64,000 nucleotides of DNA from Stenotrophomonas pavanii (GTDB lineage Bacteria > Pseudomonadota > Gammaproteobacteria > Xanthomonadales > Xanthomonadaceae): NCBI RefSeq assembly GCF_900101175.1, contig NZ_FNFQ01000003.1, positions 461,754 through 525,753 on the forward strand. Reading direction: 5' to 3'. Positions within the stretch are counted from its first letter, which is position 1, and each line of letters begins with the position of its first letter. Positions 45,312 to 55,026 of the stretch are shown piece after piece. A program made the position numbers and the translations under genes. The notes beneath the pieces were generated by a model that worked only from the letters and a program-made list of their open reading frames with translations, was not told where the DNA came from and made no database searches.

Positions 45312-45755
45312 ATGACTCTGCGTCTCAATGAACTGAGCCCGGCACCGGGCGCCCGCACCGAGCGCACCCGCGTCGGCCGCGGTATCGGCTCGGGCCTGGG
45401 CAAGACTGCCGGCCGCGGCCACAAGGGTTCGTTCGCCCGTAAGGGTGGCGGCAAGATCAAGGCTGGCTTCGAAGGCGGCCAGACCCCCATGCAGCGCCGT
45501 CTGCCGAAGATCGGCTTCCGTTCGCCGATCGCCAAGGACACCGCTGAAGTGCTGCTGTACGCGCTGGACAAGCTGCCGGCCGGTGAGATCGATTTCGCCG
45601 CCCTGCGTGCTGCCAAGCTGGTCCCGAGCACCGCAAAGAAGGCCAAGGTCGTCGTCAAGGGCGAAGTGACCAAGGCGTTCACCCTGAAGGGTATTGCTGC
45701 CACGGCCGGTGCCAAGGCTGCAATCGAAGCTGCCGGCGGCAGCGTAACGGAGTAA
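45312..45755 (+). CDS. rplO: 50S ribosomal protein L15
   Basis: 147 residues. [39 protein letters not shown] and [16 protein letters not shown], typical of L15. Confidence 0.98.
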   Translation: MTLRLNELSPAPGARTERTRVGRGIGSGLGKTAGRGHKGSFARKGGGKIKAGFEGGQTPMQRRLPKIGFRSPIAKDTAEVLLYALDKLPAGEIDFAALRAAKLVPSTAKKAKVVVKGEVTKAFTLKGIAATAGAKAAIEAAGGSVTE

Positions 45756-45762
45756 GAAAATC

Positions 45763-47130
45763 ATGGCGCAAGCTGGCATCGGTAACCTCGCGGGCGGAAT
45801 GGGCAAGTTCACTGAACTTCGCCAACGTTTGCTGTTCGTCGTCGGGGCTTTGATCGTCTATCGCATCGGCTGCTACGTGCCGGTGCCGGGCGTCAATCCC
45901 GATGCCATGCTTGCCATGATGCAACAGCAGGGCGGCGGCATCGTGGACATGTTCAACATGTTCTCGGGCGGCGCCCTGCACCGTTTCAGCATCTTCGCGC
46001 TGAACGTGATGCCGTACATTTCGGCATCGATCGTGATGCAGCTGGCGGTGCACATCTTCCCCGCGCTGAAGGCGATGCAGAAGGAAGGTGAGTCCGGCCG
46101 CCGCAAGATCACCCAGTATTCGCGCATCGGCGCCGTGCTGCTGGCGGTGGTGCAGGGCGGCTCGATCGCGCTGGCCCTGCAGGGCCAGGTCTCGCCGTCG
46201 GGCGCTCCGGTCGTGTACGCGCCGGGCATGGGCTTCGTGCTCACCGCCGTGGTCGCGCTGACCGCCGGCACCATGTTCCTGATGTGGGTGGGCGAGCAGG
46301 TCACCGAGCGTGGCATCGGCAACGGCGTCTCGCTGATCATCTTCGCCGGTATCGTGGCCGGCCTGCCGGGTGCGGTCATCCACACCTTCGACGCCTACCG
46401 CGACGGCAACATCCAGTTCATCCAGCTGCTGCTGATCGCCATCGTCGTGCTTGCCTTCACCTTCTTCGTGGTGTTCGTCGAGCGCGGCCAGCGCCGGATC
46501 ACGGTGAACTACGCGCGCCGCCAGGGCGGTCGCAACGCGTACATGAACCAGACCTCGTTCCTGCCGCTGAAGCTCAACATGGCCGGCGTCATCCCGGCGA
46601 TCTTCGCCTCGAGCCTGCTGGCCTTCCCGGCCACCCTGGCCATGTGGTCCGGCCAGGCGGCCAACCAGAGCAGCTTCGGCCAGGTGCTGCAGAAGGTTGC
46701 CAACGCGCTCGGCCCGGGCGAGCCGCTGCACATGATCGTGTTCGCTGCGCTGATCACCGGCTTTGCGTTCTTCTATACCGCGCTGGTCTTCAACTCGCAG
46801 GAAACCGCCGACAACCTGAAGAAGTCGGGCGCGCTGATCCCGGGCATCCGTCCGGGCAAGGCCACCGCCGACTACATCGACGGCGTGCTGACCCGCCTGA
46901 CCGCCGCCGGTTCGGCGTACCTGGTGATCGTCTGCCTGCTGCCGGAACTGATGCGCACGCAGCTGAACGCCTCGTTCTACTTCGGTGGTACTTCGCTGCT
47001 GATCGTGGTGGTGGTGGTGATGGACTTCATCGCCCAGGTGCAGGCGCACCTGATGTCCCACCAGTACGAGAGCCTGCTGAAGAAGGCCAACCTGAAGGGC
47101 GGCAACCGCGGCGGTTTTGCCCGCGGCTGA
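45763..47130 (+). CDS. secY: Protein translocase subunit SecY
   Basis: 455 residues, ten membrane helices. The plug region near [10 protein letters not shown], the [12 protein letters not shown] segment and [16 protein letters not shown] are SecY signatures; the cytoplasmic loops include [16 protein letters not shown] and the conserved Arg-rich loop around [12 protein letters not shown]. It forms the channel of the inner-membrane translocon. The small rpmJ gene that follows secY in many bacteria is not present. Confidence 0.98.
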   Translation: MAQAGIGNLAGGMGKFTELRQRLLFVVGALIVYRIGCYVPVPGVNPDAMLAMMQQQGGGIVDMFNMFSGGALHRFSIFALNVMPYISASIVMQLAVHIFPALKAMQKEGESGRRKITQYSRIGAVLLAVVQGGSIALALQGQVSPSGAPVVYAPGMGFVLTAVVALTAGTMFLMWVGEQVTERGIGNGVSLIIFAGIVAGLPGAVIHTFDAYRDGNIQFIQLLLIAIVVLAFTFFVVFVERGQRRITVNYARRQGGRNAYMNQTSFLPLKLNMAGVIPAIFASSLLAFPATLAMWSGQAANQSSFGQVLQKVANALGPGEPLHMIVFAALITGFAFFYTALVFNSQETADNLKKSGALIPGIRPGKATADYIDGVLTRLTAAGSAYLVIVCLLPELMRTQLNASFYFGGTSLLIVVVVVMDFIAQVQAHLMSHQYESLLKKANLKGGNRGGFARG

Positions 47131-47145
47131 TTGAGCTGTTATACT
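47117..47145 (+). promoter_or_regulatory. Candidate promoter at the end of secY
   Basis: TTGCCC (47117-47122), 17 bases, TATACT (47140-47145). It would drive the alpha-operon genes from just beyond the secY stop. Confidence 0.5.
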
Positions 47146-47477
47146 TTCGTCTTCCTGACGTGATGGTCCCTCCGCTTCGCGGACTTCGGCCACACAAACG
47201 AAGGGCGGCCCCCGCAGCGGTTCCGGGTGGGGGTGTGATGTGGTGGTCCCGCGCTGGAGTAGCGCGGGCGGCCCCGGGGGAAACCCCAGGTCCAACCCCA
47301 TCCGGCGCCGGAGCCTGGGCACACTCCCCAGGCCGGGTTCATGAAACCAATGGTTTCACGGGCTTCCATGTAAACCGGAACCTTGTTAGTATCGCTAGTT
47401 CACTTTTTTGATCCATCCTGCCGGATTGGCGTGCCCGAGGCGCGCTGTCGGCCATCACTCAGCTGGAGAACCGCGTC
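47131..47477 (+). promoter_or_regulatory. 347-base structured spacer between secY and rpsM
   Basis: No gene is seen, and no rpmJ. Hairpins lie at 47171-47183 (5 bp), 47248-47268 (8 bp perfect, loop GGAGT), 47276-47287 (GGGG/CCCC), 47313-47333 (7 bp perfect) and 47342-47358 (TGAAACC/GGTTTCA, loop AAT). A T-run is at 47404-47409. AGCTGGAG precedes rpsM. Confidence 0.75.
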
Positions 47478-47834
47478 ATGGCGCGTATTGCAGGCGTCAA
47501 CCTGCCAGCCCAGAAGCATGTCTGGGTCGGGTTGCAAAGCATTTACGGCATCGGCCGTACCCGTTCGAAGAAGGTCTGCGAAGTCGCAGGCGTTGCTTCG
47601 ACCACCAAGATCCGCGATCTGTCGGAGCCGGAAATCGAGCGCCTGCGCGCCGAAGTCGGCAAGTACATCGTGGAAGGCGATCTGCGCCGTGAGATCGGCA
47701 TCGCGATCAAGCGCCTGATGGACCTGGGCTGCTACCGCGGCCTGCGTCACCGTCGTGGTCTCCCGCTGCGTGGCCAGCGCACCCGTACCAACGCCCGCAC
47801 CCGCAAGGGTCCGCGCAAGGCGATCAAGAAGTAA
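47478..47834 (+). CDS. rpsM: 30S ribosomal protein S13
   Basis: 118 residues. [34 protein letters not shown] and the end [21 protein letters not shown]. First gene of the alpha operon. Confidence 0.98.
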   Translation: MARIAGVNLPAQKHVWVGLQSIYGIGRTRSKKVCEVAGVASTTKIRDLSEPEIERLRAEVGKYIVEGDLRREIGIAIKRLMDLGCYRGLRHRRGLPLRGQRTRTNARTRKGPRKAIKK

Positions 47835-47845
47835 GGGACTGAGAA

Positions 47846-48235
47846 ATGGCTAAGCCCGCTGCTAAGACCAAGAAGAAGATCAAGCGCGTCGTCACCGACG
47901 GCGTCGCCCACGTCCACGCTTCGTTCAACAACACCATCGTCACCATCACCGACCGCCAGGGCAACGCTCTGTCGTGGGCAACCTCCGGTGGCGCTGGCTT
48001 CCGCGGTTCGCGCAAGTCGACCCCGTTCGCTGCCCAGGTGGCGGCTGAAAAGGCCGGTCGTGCTGCGCTGGACTACGGCGTGAAGTCGCTGGAAGTCCGC
48101 ATCAAGGGCCCGGGTCCGGGCCGTGAGTCGGCCGTGCGTTCGTTGAACAACGTCGGCTACAAGATCACCAACATCATCGACGTGACGCCCATCCCGCACA
48201 ACGGGTGCCGTCCGCCGAAGAAGCGTCGCGTCTAA
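47846..48235 (+). CDS. rpsK: 30S ribosomal protein S11
   Basis: 129 residues. [24 protein letters not shown] and the C-terminal [18 protein letters not shown] are the S11 signature. Confidence 0.98.
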   Translation: MAKPAAKTKKKIKRVVTDGVAHVHASFNNTIVTITDRQGNALSWATSGGAGFRGSRKSTPFAAQVAAEKAGRAALDYGVKSLEVRIKGPGPGRESAVRSLNNVGYKITNIIDVTPIPHNGCRPPKKRRV

Positions 48236-48250
48236 AGGGAGCGATAAGAA

Positions 48251-48880
48251 ATGGCTCGTTATATCGGTCCTACCTGTAAGCTCGCCCGCCGCGAAGGCGC
48301 CGACCTGTCCCTGAAGAGCCCGGCGCGTGCGCTGGACTCCAAGTGCAAGCTGGAGCAGAAGCCCGGCCAGCACGGCGCCACTGCCCGCAAGGGCAAGCTG
48401 TCCGACTACGCCACCCAGCTGCGTGAAAAGCAGAAGGTCAAGCGTATCTACGGCCTGCTGGAGCGTCAGTTCCGCAACTACTACAAGAAGGCCTCGACCA
48501 AGAAGGGCAACACCGGCGAGAACCTGCTGCAGCTGCTGGAAACCCGCCTGGACAACGTCGTCTACCGCATGGGCTTCGCCGTGACCCGTCCGGCTGCCCG
48601 TCAGCTGGTGTCGCACCGCGGCGTCACCGTGAATGGCAAGTCGGTCAACCTGGCCTCGTACCAGGTCAAGGCTGGCGACGCCATCGCTCTGTCCGAAAAG
48701 GCTGCCAAGCAGCTGCGCGTCCAGGAAGCCCTGACCGTCGCCGCCCAGCATGACCTGAGCCCGTCGTGGGTTGAAGTGGATTCCGGCAAGTTCACCGGCA
48801 TCTTCAAGGCTGTTCCGGATCGTTCGGATCTGCCTGCGGACATCAACGAAGCGCTGATCGTCGAGCTGTATTCGAAGTAA
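48251..48880 (+). CDS. rpsD: 30S ribosomal protein S4
   Basis: 209 residues. It has [44 protein letters not shown] and the S4 domain [32 protein letters not shown]4 is the alpha-operon translational repressor in E. coli. Confidence 0.98.
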   Translation: MARYIGPTCKLARREGADLSLKSPARALDSKCKLEQKPGQHGATARKGKLSDYATQLREKQKVKRIYGLLERQFRNYYKKASTKKGNTGENLLQLLETRLDNVVYRMGFAVTRPAARQLVSHRGVTVNGKSVNLASYQVKAGDAIALSEKAAKQLRVQEALTVAAQHDLSPSWVEVDSGKFTGIFKAVPDRSDLPADINEALIVELYSK

Positions 48881-48894
48881 TTCACATTGGAGAG

Positions 48895-48914
48895 CCCCCG
48901 GCGACGGCCGGGGG
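48895..48914 (+). promoter_or_regulatory. 8-bp hairpin between rpsD and rpoA
   Basis: CCCCCGGC and GCCGGGGG pair around GACG, 14 bases after the rpsD stop; no T-tract follows. TAGGAG (the rpoA Shine-Dalgarno) is just downstream. Confidence 0.7.
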
Positions 48915-48935
48915 TTCACTAGGAGAACCCGCAAC

Positions 48936-49934
48936 ATGACGGTTACCGCCAACCAGGTTCTGCGTCCTCGCGGTCCGCAGATCGAACGCCTTACCGACAC
49001 CCGCGCAAAGGTCGTCATCGAACCTTTGGAGCGGGGTTACGGGCATACGCTGGGCAACGCCCTGCGTCGCGTGCTGCTGTCGTCCATCCCGGGCTTCGCC
49101 ATCACGGAAGTCGAAATCGACGGCGTGTTGCATGAGTACACCACGGTCGAAGGTCTGCAGGAGGACGTGCTCGAAGTCCTGCTGAACCTGAAGGACGTGG
49201 CCATCCGTATGCACTCCGGCGACAGCGCCACCCTGTCCCTGTCCAAGCAGGGCCCGGGCGTTGTCACCGCTGCCGACATCAAGGTCGACCACAATGTGGA
49301 GATCCTGAACGGCGACCATGTGATCTGCCACCTGACCAAGGATACGGCGATCAACATGCGTCTGAAGATCGAACGTGGTTTCGGCTACCAGCCGGCGGCC
49401 GCGCGTCGTCGTCCGGACGAAGAAACCCGTGCCATCGGCCGCCTGGTCCTGGATGCCTCGTTCTCGCCGGTCCGCCGTGTCGCCTACGCCGTGGAAGCGG
49501 CGCGTGTCGAACAGCGCACCGACCTGGACAAGCTGGTCATCGATATCGAGACCAACGGCACCATCGATGCCGAGGAAGCCGTGCGCACCGCCGCCGACAT
49601 CCTCAGCGACCAGCTGTCGGTGTTCGGTGACTTCACCCACCGCGACCGCGGTGCGGCCAAGCCGGCCAACAACGGCGTGGATCCGGTGCTGCTGCGCCCG
49701 ATCGACGATCTGGAGCTGACCGTGCGTTCGGCCAACTGCCTGAAGGCTGAAAGCATCTACTACATCGGCGATCTGATCCAGAAGACCGAAGTGGAGCTGC
49801 TGAAGACCCCGAACCTGGGCAAGAAGTCGCTCACCGAGATCAAGGAAGTGCTGGCTCAGCGCGGCCTTTCGCTCGGCATGAAGCTGGAGAACTGGCCGCC
49901 GGCCGGCGTCGCCAGCCACGGCATGCTGGGCTGA
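48936..49934 (+). CDS. rpoA: DNA-directed RNA polymerase alpha subunit
   Basis: 332 residues. The N-terminal assembly domain has [26 protein letters not shown]; the C-terminal domain ends with [24 protein letters not shown] sequence and [19 protein letters not shown], which contacts UP elements and activators. Confidence 0.98.
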   Translation: MTVTANQVLRPRGPQIERLTDTRAKVVIEPLERGYGHTLGNALRRVLLSSIPGFAITEVEIDGVLHEYTTVEGLQEDVLEVLLNLKDVAIRMHSGDSATLSLSKQGPGVVTAADIKVDHNVEILNGDHVICHLTKDTAINMRLKIERGFGYQPAAARRRPDEETRAIGRLVLDASFSPVRRVAYAVEAARVEQRTDLDKLVIDIETNGTIDAEEAVRTAADILSDQLSVFGDFTHRDRGAAKPANNGVDPVLLRPIDDLELTVRSANCLKAESIYYIGDLIQKTEVELLKTPNLGKKSLTEIKEVLAQRGLSLGMKLENWPPAGVASHGMLG

Positions 49935-50124
49935 TATCGGTAATGCCTGGAGGCTCCACCGCTCGCGGTGGAGCCTTCAACGCAACACACCACGCCACGA
50001 CGAACCGCAGGTTCGCGGGCAGGTCGTCCAGGACGGGTGACCAGGACCAACCGCAGTCCGCGCAGTAACGCCAGGATGGCGACAACGATCCACACAGCCG
50101 CATCATTAACCAAGGAATATCACC
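49935..50124 (+). terminator. Long hairpin in the rpoA-rplQ spacer
   Basis: The 190-base spacer holds an 11-bp perfect stem AGGCTCCACCG/CGGTGGAGCCT (49951-49961 with 49966-49976) with loop CTCG, followed by TCAACGC. Terminator-like, but the T-tract is weak. I see no gene in the rest. Confidence 0.6.
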
Positions 50125-50508
50125 ATGCGTCACCAGAAGTCTGGCCGTAAGTTCAGCCGCACCAGCGCCCACCGCGAAGCGATGTTCAAGAACATGGCCG
50201 CCTCGCTGTTCAAGCACGAGCTGATCAAGACCACCCTGCCGAAGGCCAAGGAACTGCGCCGCGTTGCCGAGCCGCTGATCACCCTGGCCAAGGTCGACTC
50301 CGTCGCCAACCGCCGTCTGGCCTTCGCCCGCCTGCGCGACAACGAAGCCGTGGGCAACCTGTTCACCATCCTGGGCCCGCGCTACGCGAACCGTCCGGGC
50401 GGCTACCTGCGCCTGCTGAAGTGCGGTTTCCGCGCCGGCGACAACGCACCGATGGCCTACGTCGAGCTGGTTGACCGTCCGGTCGTGGCCGAGGAAGTGG
50501 CCGAGTAA
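50125..50508 (+). CDS. rplQ: 50S ribosomal protein L17
   Basis: 127 residues. [45 protein letters not shown] is the conserved L17 start (in parts). Last gene of the alpha operon; terminator follows. Confidence 0.98.
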   Translation: MRHQKSGRKFSRTSAHREAMFKNMAASLFKHELIKTTLPKAKELRRVAEPLITLAKVDSVANRRLAFARLRDNEAVGNLFTILGPRYANRPGGYLRLLKCGFRAGDNAPMAYVELVDRPVVAEEVAE

Positions 50509-50534
50509 TCGGACTGCTCCAATGCGACACAGCG

Positions 50535-50560
50535 AAAGCCCGGCCTCTGCCGGGCTTTTG
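50535..50560 (+). terminator. Terminator of the alpha operon
   Basis: A 10-bp stem AAAGCCCGGC/GCCGGGCTTT (50535-50544 with 50549-50558), loop CTCT, followed by TGCATTT. Confidence 0.93.
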
Positions 50561-50581
50561 CATTTCCGGAGCGGAAGTCCG

Positions 50582-50618
50582 GGGTCGGATCCCGTGCCAT
50601 GGGCGCGGGATCTGACCC
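50582..50618. repeat. Hairpin of the GGGTCGGATCC family
   Basis: GGGTCGGATCCCG (50582-50594) pairs with CGGGATCTGACCC (50606-50618) with one G-T pair around an 11-base loop. Confidence 0.9.
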
Positions 50619-50707
50619 GCACCGTTCCGACAGGCGTCACCTGTGGCGGTTCGAATGGCGCGCGCTCTCGGTTACGCTTGGCGCCTTGATACATTCGAGC
50701 GTTGACG

Positions 50708-51214
50708 ATGAATCCACTGCGCTGGCCCTTCCGCGCCCAGTTCTTCCTGGGCTTCCTGATCTGCGCGGGCCTGCTCGGCTACGCGATCTTCCTGCAGCTC
50801 AAGATGGGCCTGGAGCCGTGCCCGCTGTGCATCTTCCAGCGCCTGGCTTTTGCCGCGCTGGGCCTGCTGTTCCTGATCGGTGCGCTGCACGGGCCGTCCA
50901 ACCGTCCCGGCCGCGCCACCTACGGCGTGCTGGCCTTCATCGCGGCGGCCGTCGGCGTGGGCATCGCTGCTCGCCACGTCTACGTGCAGATGCTGCCGCC
51001 GGAGATGGGCGCGACCTGTGGCCCGCCGCTGAGCTTCCTGCGCGAGACCATGGGGCCGCTGGAAGTGTTCCGCACGGTACTGACCGGTACCGGCAACTGC
51101 GGCAACATCGACTGGACGTTCCTGGGCCTGACCATGCCGATGTGGTCGGGCGTGTGGTTCGTGCTGCTGGCGCTGTGGGCGCTGGTGGCGTCGCTGCGCA
51201 AGGTCAAGCGCTGA
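50708..51214 (+). CDS. dsbB: Disulfide bond formation protein B
   Basis: 168 residues, four membrane helices. The first redox pair is Cys38-Cys41 in EPCPLCIFQR, and the second pair is Cys104 and Cys131 in the longer periplasmic loop. DsbB passes electrons from DsbA to quinones. ATG 50708 is chosen over a TTG six bases earlier. Confidence 0.96.
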   Translation: MNPLRWPFRAQFFLGFLICAGLLGYAIFLQLKMGLEPCPLCIFQRLAFAALGLLFLIGALHGPSNRPGRATYGVLAFIAAAVGVGIAARHVYVQMLPPEMGATCGPPLSFLRETMGPLEVFRTVLTGTGNCGNIDWTFLGLTMPMWSGVWFVLLALWALVASLRKVKR

Positions 51215-51222
51215 AGCAAGGC

Positions 51223-51261
51223 GGGGTCGGAGCCCTTTCCTGCGGAAAGGGATCCGACTCC
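51223..51261. repeat. Hairpin of the GGGTCGGATCC family between dsbB and the TonB receptor
   Basis: Arms 51223-51240 and 51244-51261 (18 bp, two imperfect pairs) with the same TGC loop as the hairpin at 4577-4619. It lies between two converging genes and may act as a two-way terminator. Confidence 0.9.
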
Positions 51262-51277
51262 AGGCACCCTGGCGTCC

Positions 51278-53404
51278 TCAGAAGTCCTGCTGCAGGCTCA
51301 GGTAGGCGCCCCGGCGCGGACCCCACTGCGGGGCGAACACGCCGACGCCACCGCCATCGCGTAGCTGGTAGCTGCGGTCCAGTGCGTTGATCAGGGCGAG
51401 TTGCACGTGCAGGGGATGGCCACTGTCGGCGTTGAAGTCATGCCCGGCGCTGAGGTTCACCTGCAGGTAGGACGGCAGTTCGCCGCCGTTGGGCACGCCG
51501 TCGGCGTCCGAGCGCAGGCCGCTGCCGAACAGGTAGTTGGCACCGATCCGGTTGTGCCCGGCAAAGGCGTAGCTGAAGCCGCCCGAAGACGTCAGCTTCT
51601 GGTCGTGGTCGAGGTGGATCCAGTGGTTGGCCACATAGGCCAGTGCGTCCGGGTCGAGGTTGTACTGGCTGGTGATGACCTGGGTGCCGATCGCCTTGTT
51701 GTAGGCCGCGTTGAAGTAGGCGCTGAACGGGCCGTTGCTGTAGTCGGCGCTGAACTCCAGCCCACGGACGTGGCCACGGCGATAGTTGAACGTCGAGTAG
51801 ATGTAGGCGGCGCCGAACTGACCTTCGTCCTGCAGGCGCGCAACGCGGCGGTCGTAGGCGTCCAGGCCCAGGGTCAGGTGGTCGCCCAGCTGCTGCGAGA
51901 TGCCGATGTCGTAGTAGTCGCTGCGTTCGGCCAGGGGCGTGTTGTTGCCGCCGCTGGGCTGCTGGTTGGTGGTGCCGTCGTACAGCGCGATGTCGCTGCT
52001 GGCAATCAGCTCACTGGCCGGCGGCGTGAAGTAGCGCGCGTAGCCCGCATGCACGGTGGTGCGGTCGCTGGCATTCCAGACCACGCCTGCGCGCGGGCTG
52101 AGCTGGCCCTCGGTGCGTCCAAACGCCTTGTAGCGATCGCCGCGCAGCCCGTAGTTGACGGTCCAGTCGTCGCCGATCTTCCACTCGTCCTGTACGTACA
52201 TCGCCAGCGTGCTGGCGTGGAAGGCGCTGCGGTCTGGAATCAGCAGTGGCGTGGTGCTGGATTGCTGGCCGGCGCCATCGACCGGGAACACCCAGCTGTT
52301 GTTGCTGGCGCGCGCATTCTCGTAGTTGCCGTACAGGCCGTAGCGCAGCGTGTGGTCATTGCCCAGCGGGGTGGAGAAGTCGGCCTGCAGCGTGTTGGCG
52401 CGGTTGCTGCGCTGCACCTGTGAGGCGACGCCACTGAACACCAGGTCGCCGATGACATCCGGATGGAATGCCACATCGCTGTAGCGCTGGCCGGCCGAGA
52501 GCTGATAGGCGGTGCTGCCCAACGTGCCCTGCAGCACCAGCATGCCGAAGCGGGTGGCCTCGCGCTGGGTTTCATCCAGCTGGCTGGAGTCGAAGGCGGT
52601 GGTTTCGAGGTAACCGAACTGCGGCGTCTGCCCGGGGTTGACCGGGATCTGGAAGCGATTGTTGGCAAAGCCGGCGAACACGCTCAGGCGCGTGTTCTCG
52701 TTGACCAGGTAGGTGAGGTCGGCGAAGGCCTTGCCCTGGTGGGTGTCGTCGTGCTGCGGCTTGCGCGTGCTGGTCGGGTTCTCCAGGCCCACCTCGTTCT
52801 GGTCGTAGTTGCCGGTCAGGAACCAGCTCCAGCGCCCCTGGTTGCCCCACCAGGAGGCATTGGGATTGATCTTGCCGAACGCGCCTGCGGTCAGCCCGGC
52901 GCTGCCGCCATTGCCAAGCTCGGCGCCGCTGCGGGTGGTGATGTCGACCACCGCTGCCGTGCGTTCGCCGAACTGTGCCGGCAGCGCGCCATCCATCAGG
53001 CGGAGGCTCTTGATCGTGCGGGCATCCAGGGTCTGGCCAAAGCCGGAGATCGACTCGGGCAGCAGGACGCCGTTGATGCGGTACTGCAGATTGGCGTGGT
53101 CGCCGCGCACGTGCACGCCGCCGTAGGAATCCTGGACCACGCCCGGGGCCTGCAGCAGCACCTGGCTCAGCGGCGCAGAGGCGCCCAGCGGCTGCTTCTG
53201 GATGTCCTCGGCGGTGATCTGGTACTGGCTGCTGCCGATGTCCGGCGACAGCGCATTGCGGGCCTGGTCGAGCTGGGCACTGACGGTGACCGTATCCAGG
53301 TCCTTGACCGACGGTTTGCCGTCGTCGGGCGCGGCCGCGAACGCGGGCAGGCTGGCCAGGGCCAGGGCGAAGGTGATGCCGGTAGCGAGCAGGGAAGGCT
53401 TCAT
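51278..53404 (-). CDS. TonB-dependent outer-membrane receptor
   Basis: 708 residues. Signal peptide ends near LPAFAAAPDD; TonB-box-like LDTVTVSAQL; plug domain with LSQVLLQAPGVVQDSYGGVHVRGDHANLQYRINGVLLP (in parts) and GERTAAVVDITTRSG; barrel ending YLSLQQDF with terminal Phe. It is smaller than, and not closely similar to, the receptor at 29135-31873. The RINGVLLPESISGF plug is seen in receptors without known siderophore specificity. The start MKPSLLAT at 53404 gives a good signal peptide. No transport partner is adjacent. Confidence 0.92.
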   Translation of the reverse strand: MKPSLLATGITFALALASLPAFAAAPDDGKPSVKDLDTVTVSAQLDQARNALSPDIGSSQYQITAEDIQKQPLGASAPLSQVLLQAPGVVQDSYGGVHVRGDHANLQYRINGVLLPESISGFGQTLDARTIKSLRLMDGALPAQFGERTAAVVDITTRSGAELGNGGSAGLTAGAFGKINPNASWWGNQGRWSWFLTGNYDQNEVGLENPTSTRKPQHDDTHQGKAFADLTYLVNENTRLSVFAGFANNRFQIPVNPGQTPQFGYLETTAFDSSQLDETQREATRFGMLVLQGTLGSTAYQLSAGQRYSDVAFHPDVIGDLVFSGVASQVQRSNRANTLQADFSTPLGNDHTLRYGLYGNYENARASNNSWVFPVDGAGQQSSTTPLLIPDRSAFHASTLAMYVQDEWKIGDDWTVNYGLRGDRYKAFGRTEGQLSPRAGVVWNASDRTTVHAGYARYFTPPASELIASSDIALYDGTTNQQPSGGNNTPLAERSDYYDIGISQQLGDHLTLGLDAYDRRVARLQDEGQFGAAYIYSTFNYRRGHVRGLEFSADYSNGPFSAYFNAAYNKAIGTQVITSQYNLDPDALAYVANHWIHLDHDQKLTSSGGFSYAFAGHNRIGANYLFGSGLRSDADGVPNGGELPSYLQVNLSAGHDFNADSGHPLHVQLALINALDRSYQLRDGGGVGVFAPQWGPRRGAYLSLQQDF

Positions 53405-53634
53405 GGCAGGCGGGCTGTGGGAGGGAGCTGTGGAAGGGAGGGCGGGGCGATTGTTACTTCGTAACAGTGCGTGGCGAATCATGCGCCTGTCCGGGAGCCC
53501 CCGGCCATGCGGTTTCTGGCTGATCGCGAGAGCCTTTGCCCGGCGTTCAGCCATGTGCATGCGGCGGCCGGGCCTTTGCGGCAGCGGTCGGCTCTGCGAC
53601 CATGAACGCCTTCTCCCCCCGCCGGAAACCTGCA

Positions 53635-55026
53635 ATGAGCCTGTCCGCCGTTTCGCCTGTTCCCGATCCTGCCGCGACCGCCGTCGGCGCTGCCTGGTCG
53701 CCGGAGAGCTGGCGTGGCAAGACCGCGCTGCAGATGCCGACCTACCCCGACCCGGTGGCCTTGGACGCTGCCCTGCACGAGCTGAAGCGGCTGCCACCGC
53801 TGGTCACGTCGTGGGAAATCCTGGCACTGAAGCAGCAGCTGGCCGAGGCCCAGGAAGGCAAGCGGTTCCTGCTGCAGGGCGGCGATTGCGCCGAGAACTT
53901 CAGCGACTGCGAATCCGGCACGATTTCCAACCGGCTGAAGGTGCTGCTGCAGATGAGCCTGGTCCTGGTGCATGGTCTGCGCCAGCCGGTGATCCGCGTC
54001 GGCCGCTTCGCTGGCCAGTACGCCAAGCCGCGTTCGGCCGATACCGAAACCCGCGACGGCGTGACCCTGCCCAGCTACCGCGGCGACGTGATCAATGCGC
54101 CGGCGTTCACCGAGGCGGCGCGCCTGCCCGATCCGAAGCGCATGCTGCAGGCGCACGCGCATTCGGCGATGACGATGAACTTCGTGCGCGCGCTGATCGA
54201 TGGGGGGTTCGCCGATCTGCACCACCCCGAGTACTGGAACCTGGAATGGGTGAGCCATTCGCCGCTGGCCGCCGAATACCAGAAGATGGTGGCGTCCATC
54301 GGTGATGCGGTGCACTTCATGGAAACCCTGGCCGGGGCCCGCGTGCACAACCTCAACCGCATCGACTTCTACACCTCGCATGAAGCATTGCTGCTGCCCT
54401 ACGAGCAGGCGCTGACCCGGCAGGTGCCGCGCCAGCAGGGCTGGTTGAACCTGAGCACGCATTACCCGTGGATCGGCATGCGTACCGCCGCGCTGGAGGG
54501 CGCCCACGTGGAGTACCTGCGTGGCGTGCGCAATCCGATTGCAATCAAGGTGGGCCCGTCGGTGTCGCCGGACCAGCTGCTGCGCCTGATCGATGTGCTC
54601 AACCCGCATGACGAGCCTGGCCGCCTGAGCTTCATCCATCGCATGGGGGCGGCGCAGATTGCCGAGAAGCTGCCGCCGCTGCTGGATGCGGTCAAGCGCG
54701 ACGGTCGCCGCGTGCTGTGGGTGTGCGATGCGATGCATGGCAATACCGAGAGCACCGCCAATGGCTTCAAGACGCGCCGCTTCGACAACGTGCGCGGCGA
54801 AGTGGAGATGTCGTTCGATCTGCATGCGGCGGCAGGCACGCGCCTGGGCGGTGTGCACCTGGAGCTGACCGGCGAGGACGTGACCGAGTGCACCGGCGGC
54901 GCGCGCGAGCTGACCGAGCGTGACCTGGAGCGCGCGTATCGTTCGACGGTGGATCCGCGGTTGAACTACGAGCAGTCGCTGGAGATCGCGATGGCGATCG
55001 TGCGCAAGCAGGAGCAGGTGCGGTAA
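53635..55026 (+). CDS. Class II 3-deoxy-7-phosphoheptulonate (DAHP) synthase
   Basis: 463 residues. Class II (plant-like) AroA motifs are present: RFLLQGGDCAENFSDC (metal-binding Cys), VIRVGRFAGQYAKPRS, HPEYWNLEWV, and CDAMHGNT near the C-terminus. It condenses PEP and erythrose 4-phosphate at the entry of the shikimate pathway. MSLSAV at 53635 is used; ATG 53602 would add 11 residues. It stands alone, divergent from the TonB receptor gene. Confidence 0.95.
   Translation: MSLSAVSPVPDPAATAVGAAWSPESWRGKTALQMPTYPDPVALDAALHELKRLPPLVTSWEILALKQQLAEAQEGKRFLLQGGDCAENFSDCESGTISNRLKVLLQMSLVLVHGLRQPVIRVGRFAGQYAKPRSADTETRDGVTLPSYRGDVINAPAFTEAARLPDPKRMLQAHAHSAMTMNFVRALIDGGFADLHHPEYWNLEWVSHSPLAAEYQKMVASIGDAVHFMETLAGARVHNLNRIDFYTSHEALLLPYEQALTRQVPRQQGWLNLSTHYPWIGMRTAALEGAHVEYLRGVRNPIAIKVGPSVSPDQLLRLIDVLNPHDEPGRLSFIHRMGAAQIAEKLPPLLDAVKRDGRRVLWVCDAMHGNTESTANGFKTRRFDNVRGEVEMSFDLHAAAGTRLGGVHLELTGEDVTECTGGARELTERDLERAYRSTVDPRLNYEQSLEIAMAIVRKQEQVR

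Noticed and set aside
47131..47477. rpmJ (L36) after secY
   Set aside because: No frame with the MKVRxSVKxxC-type start or the Cys/His pattern of L36 was seen in either strand.
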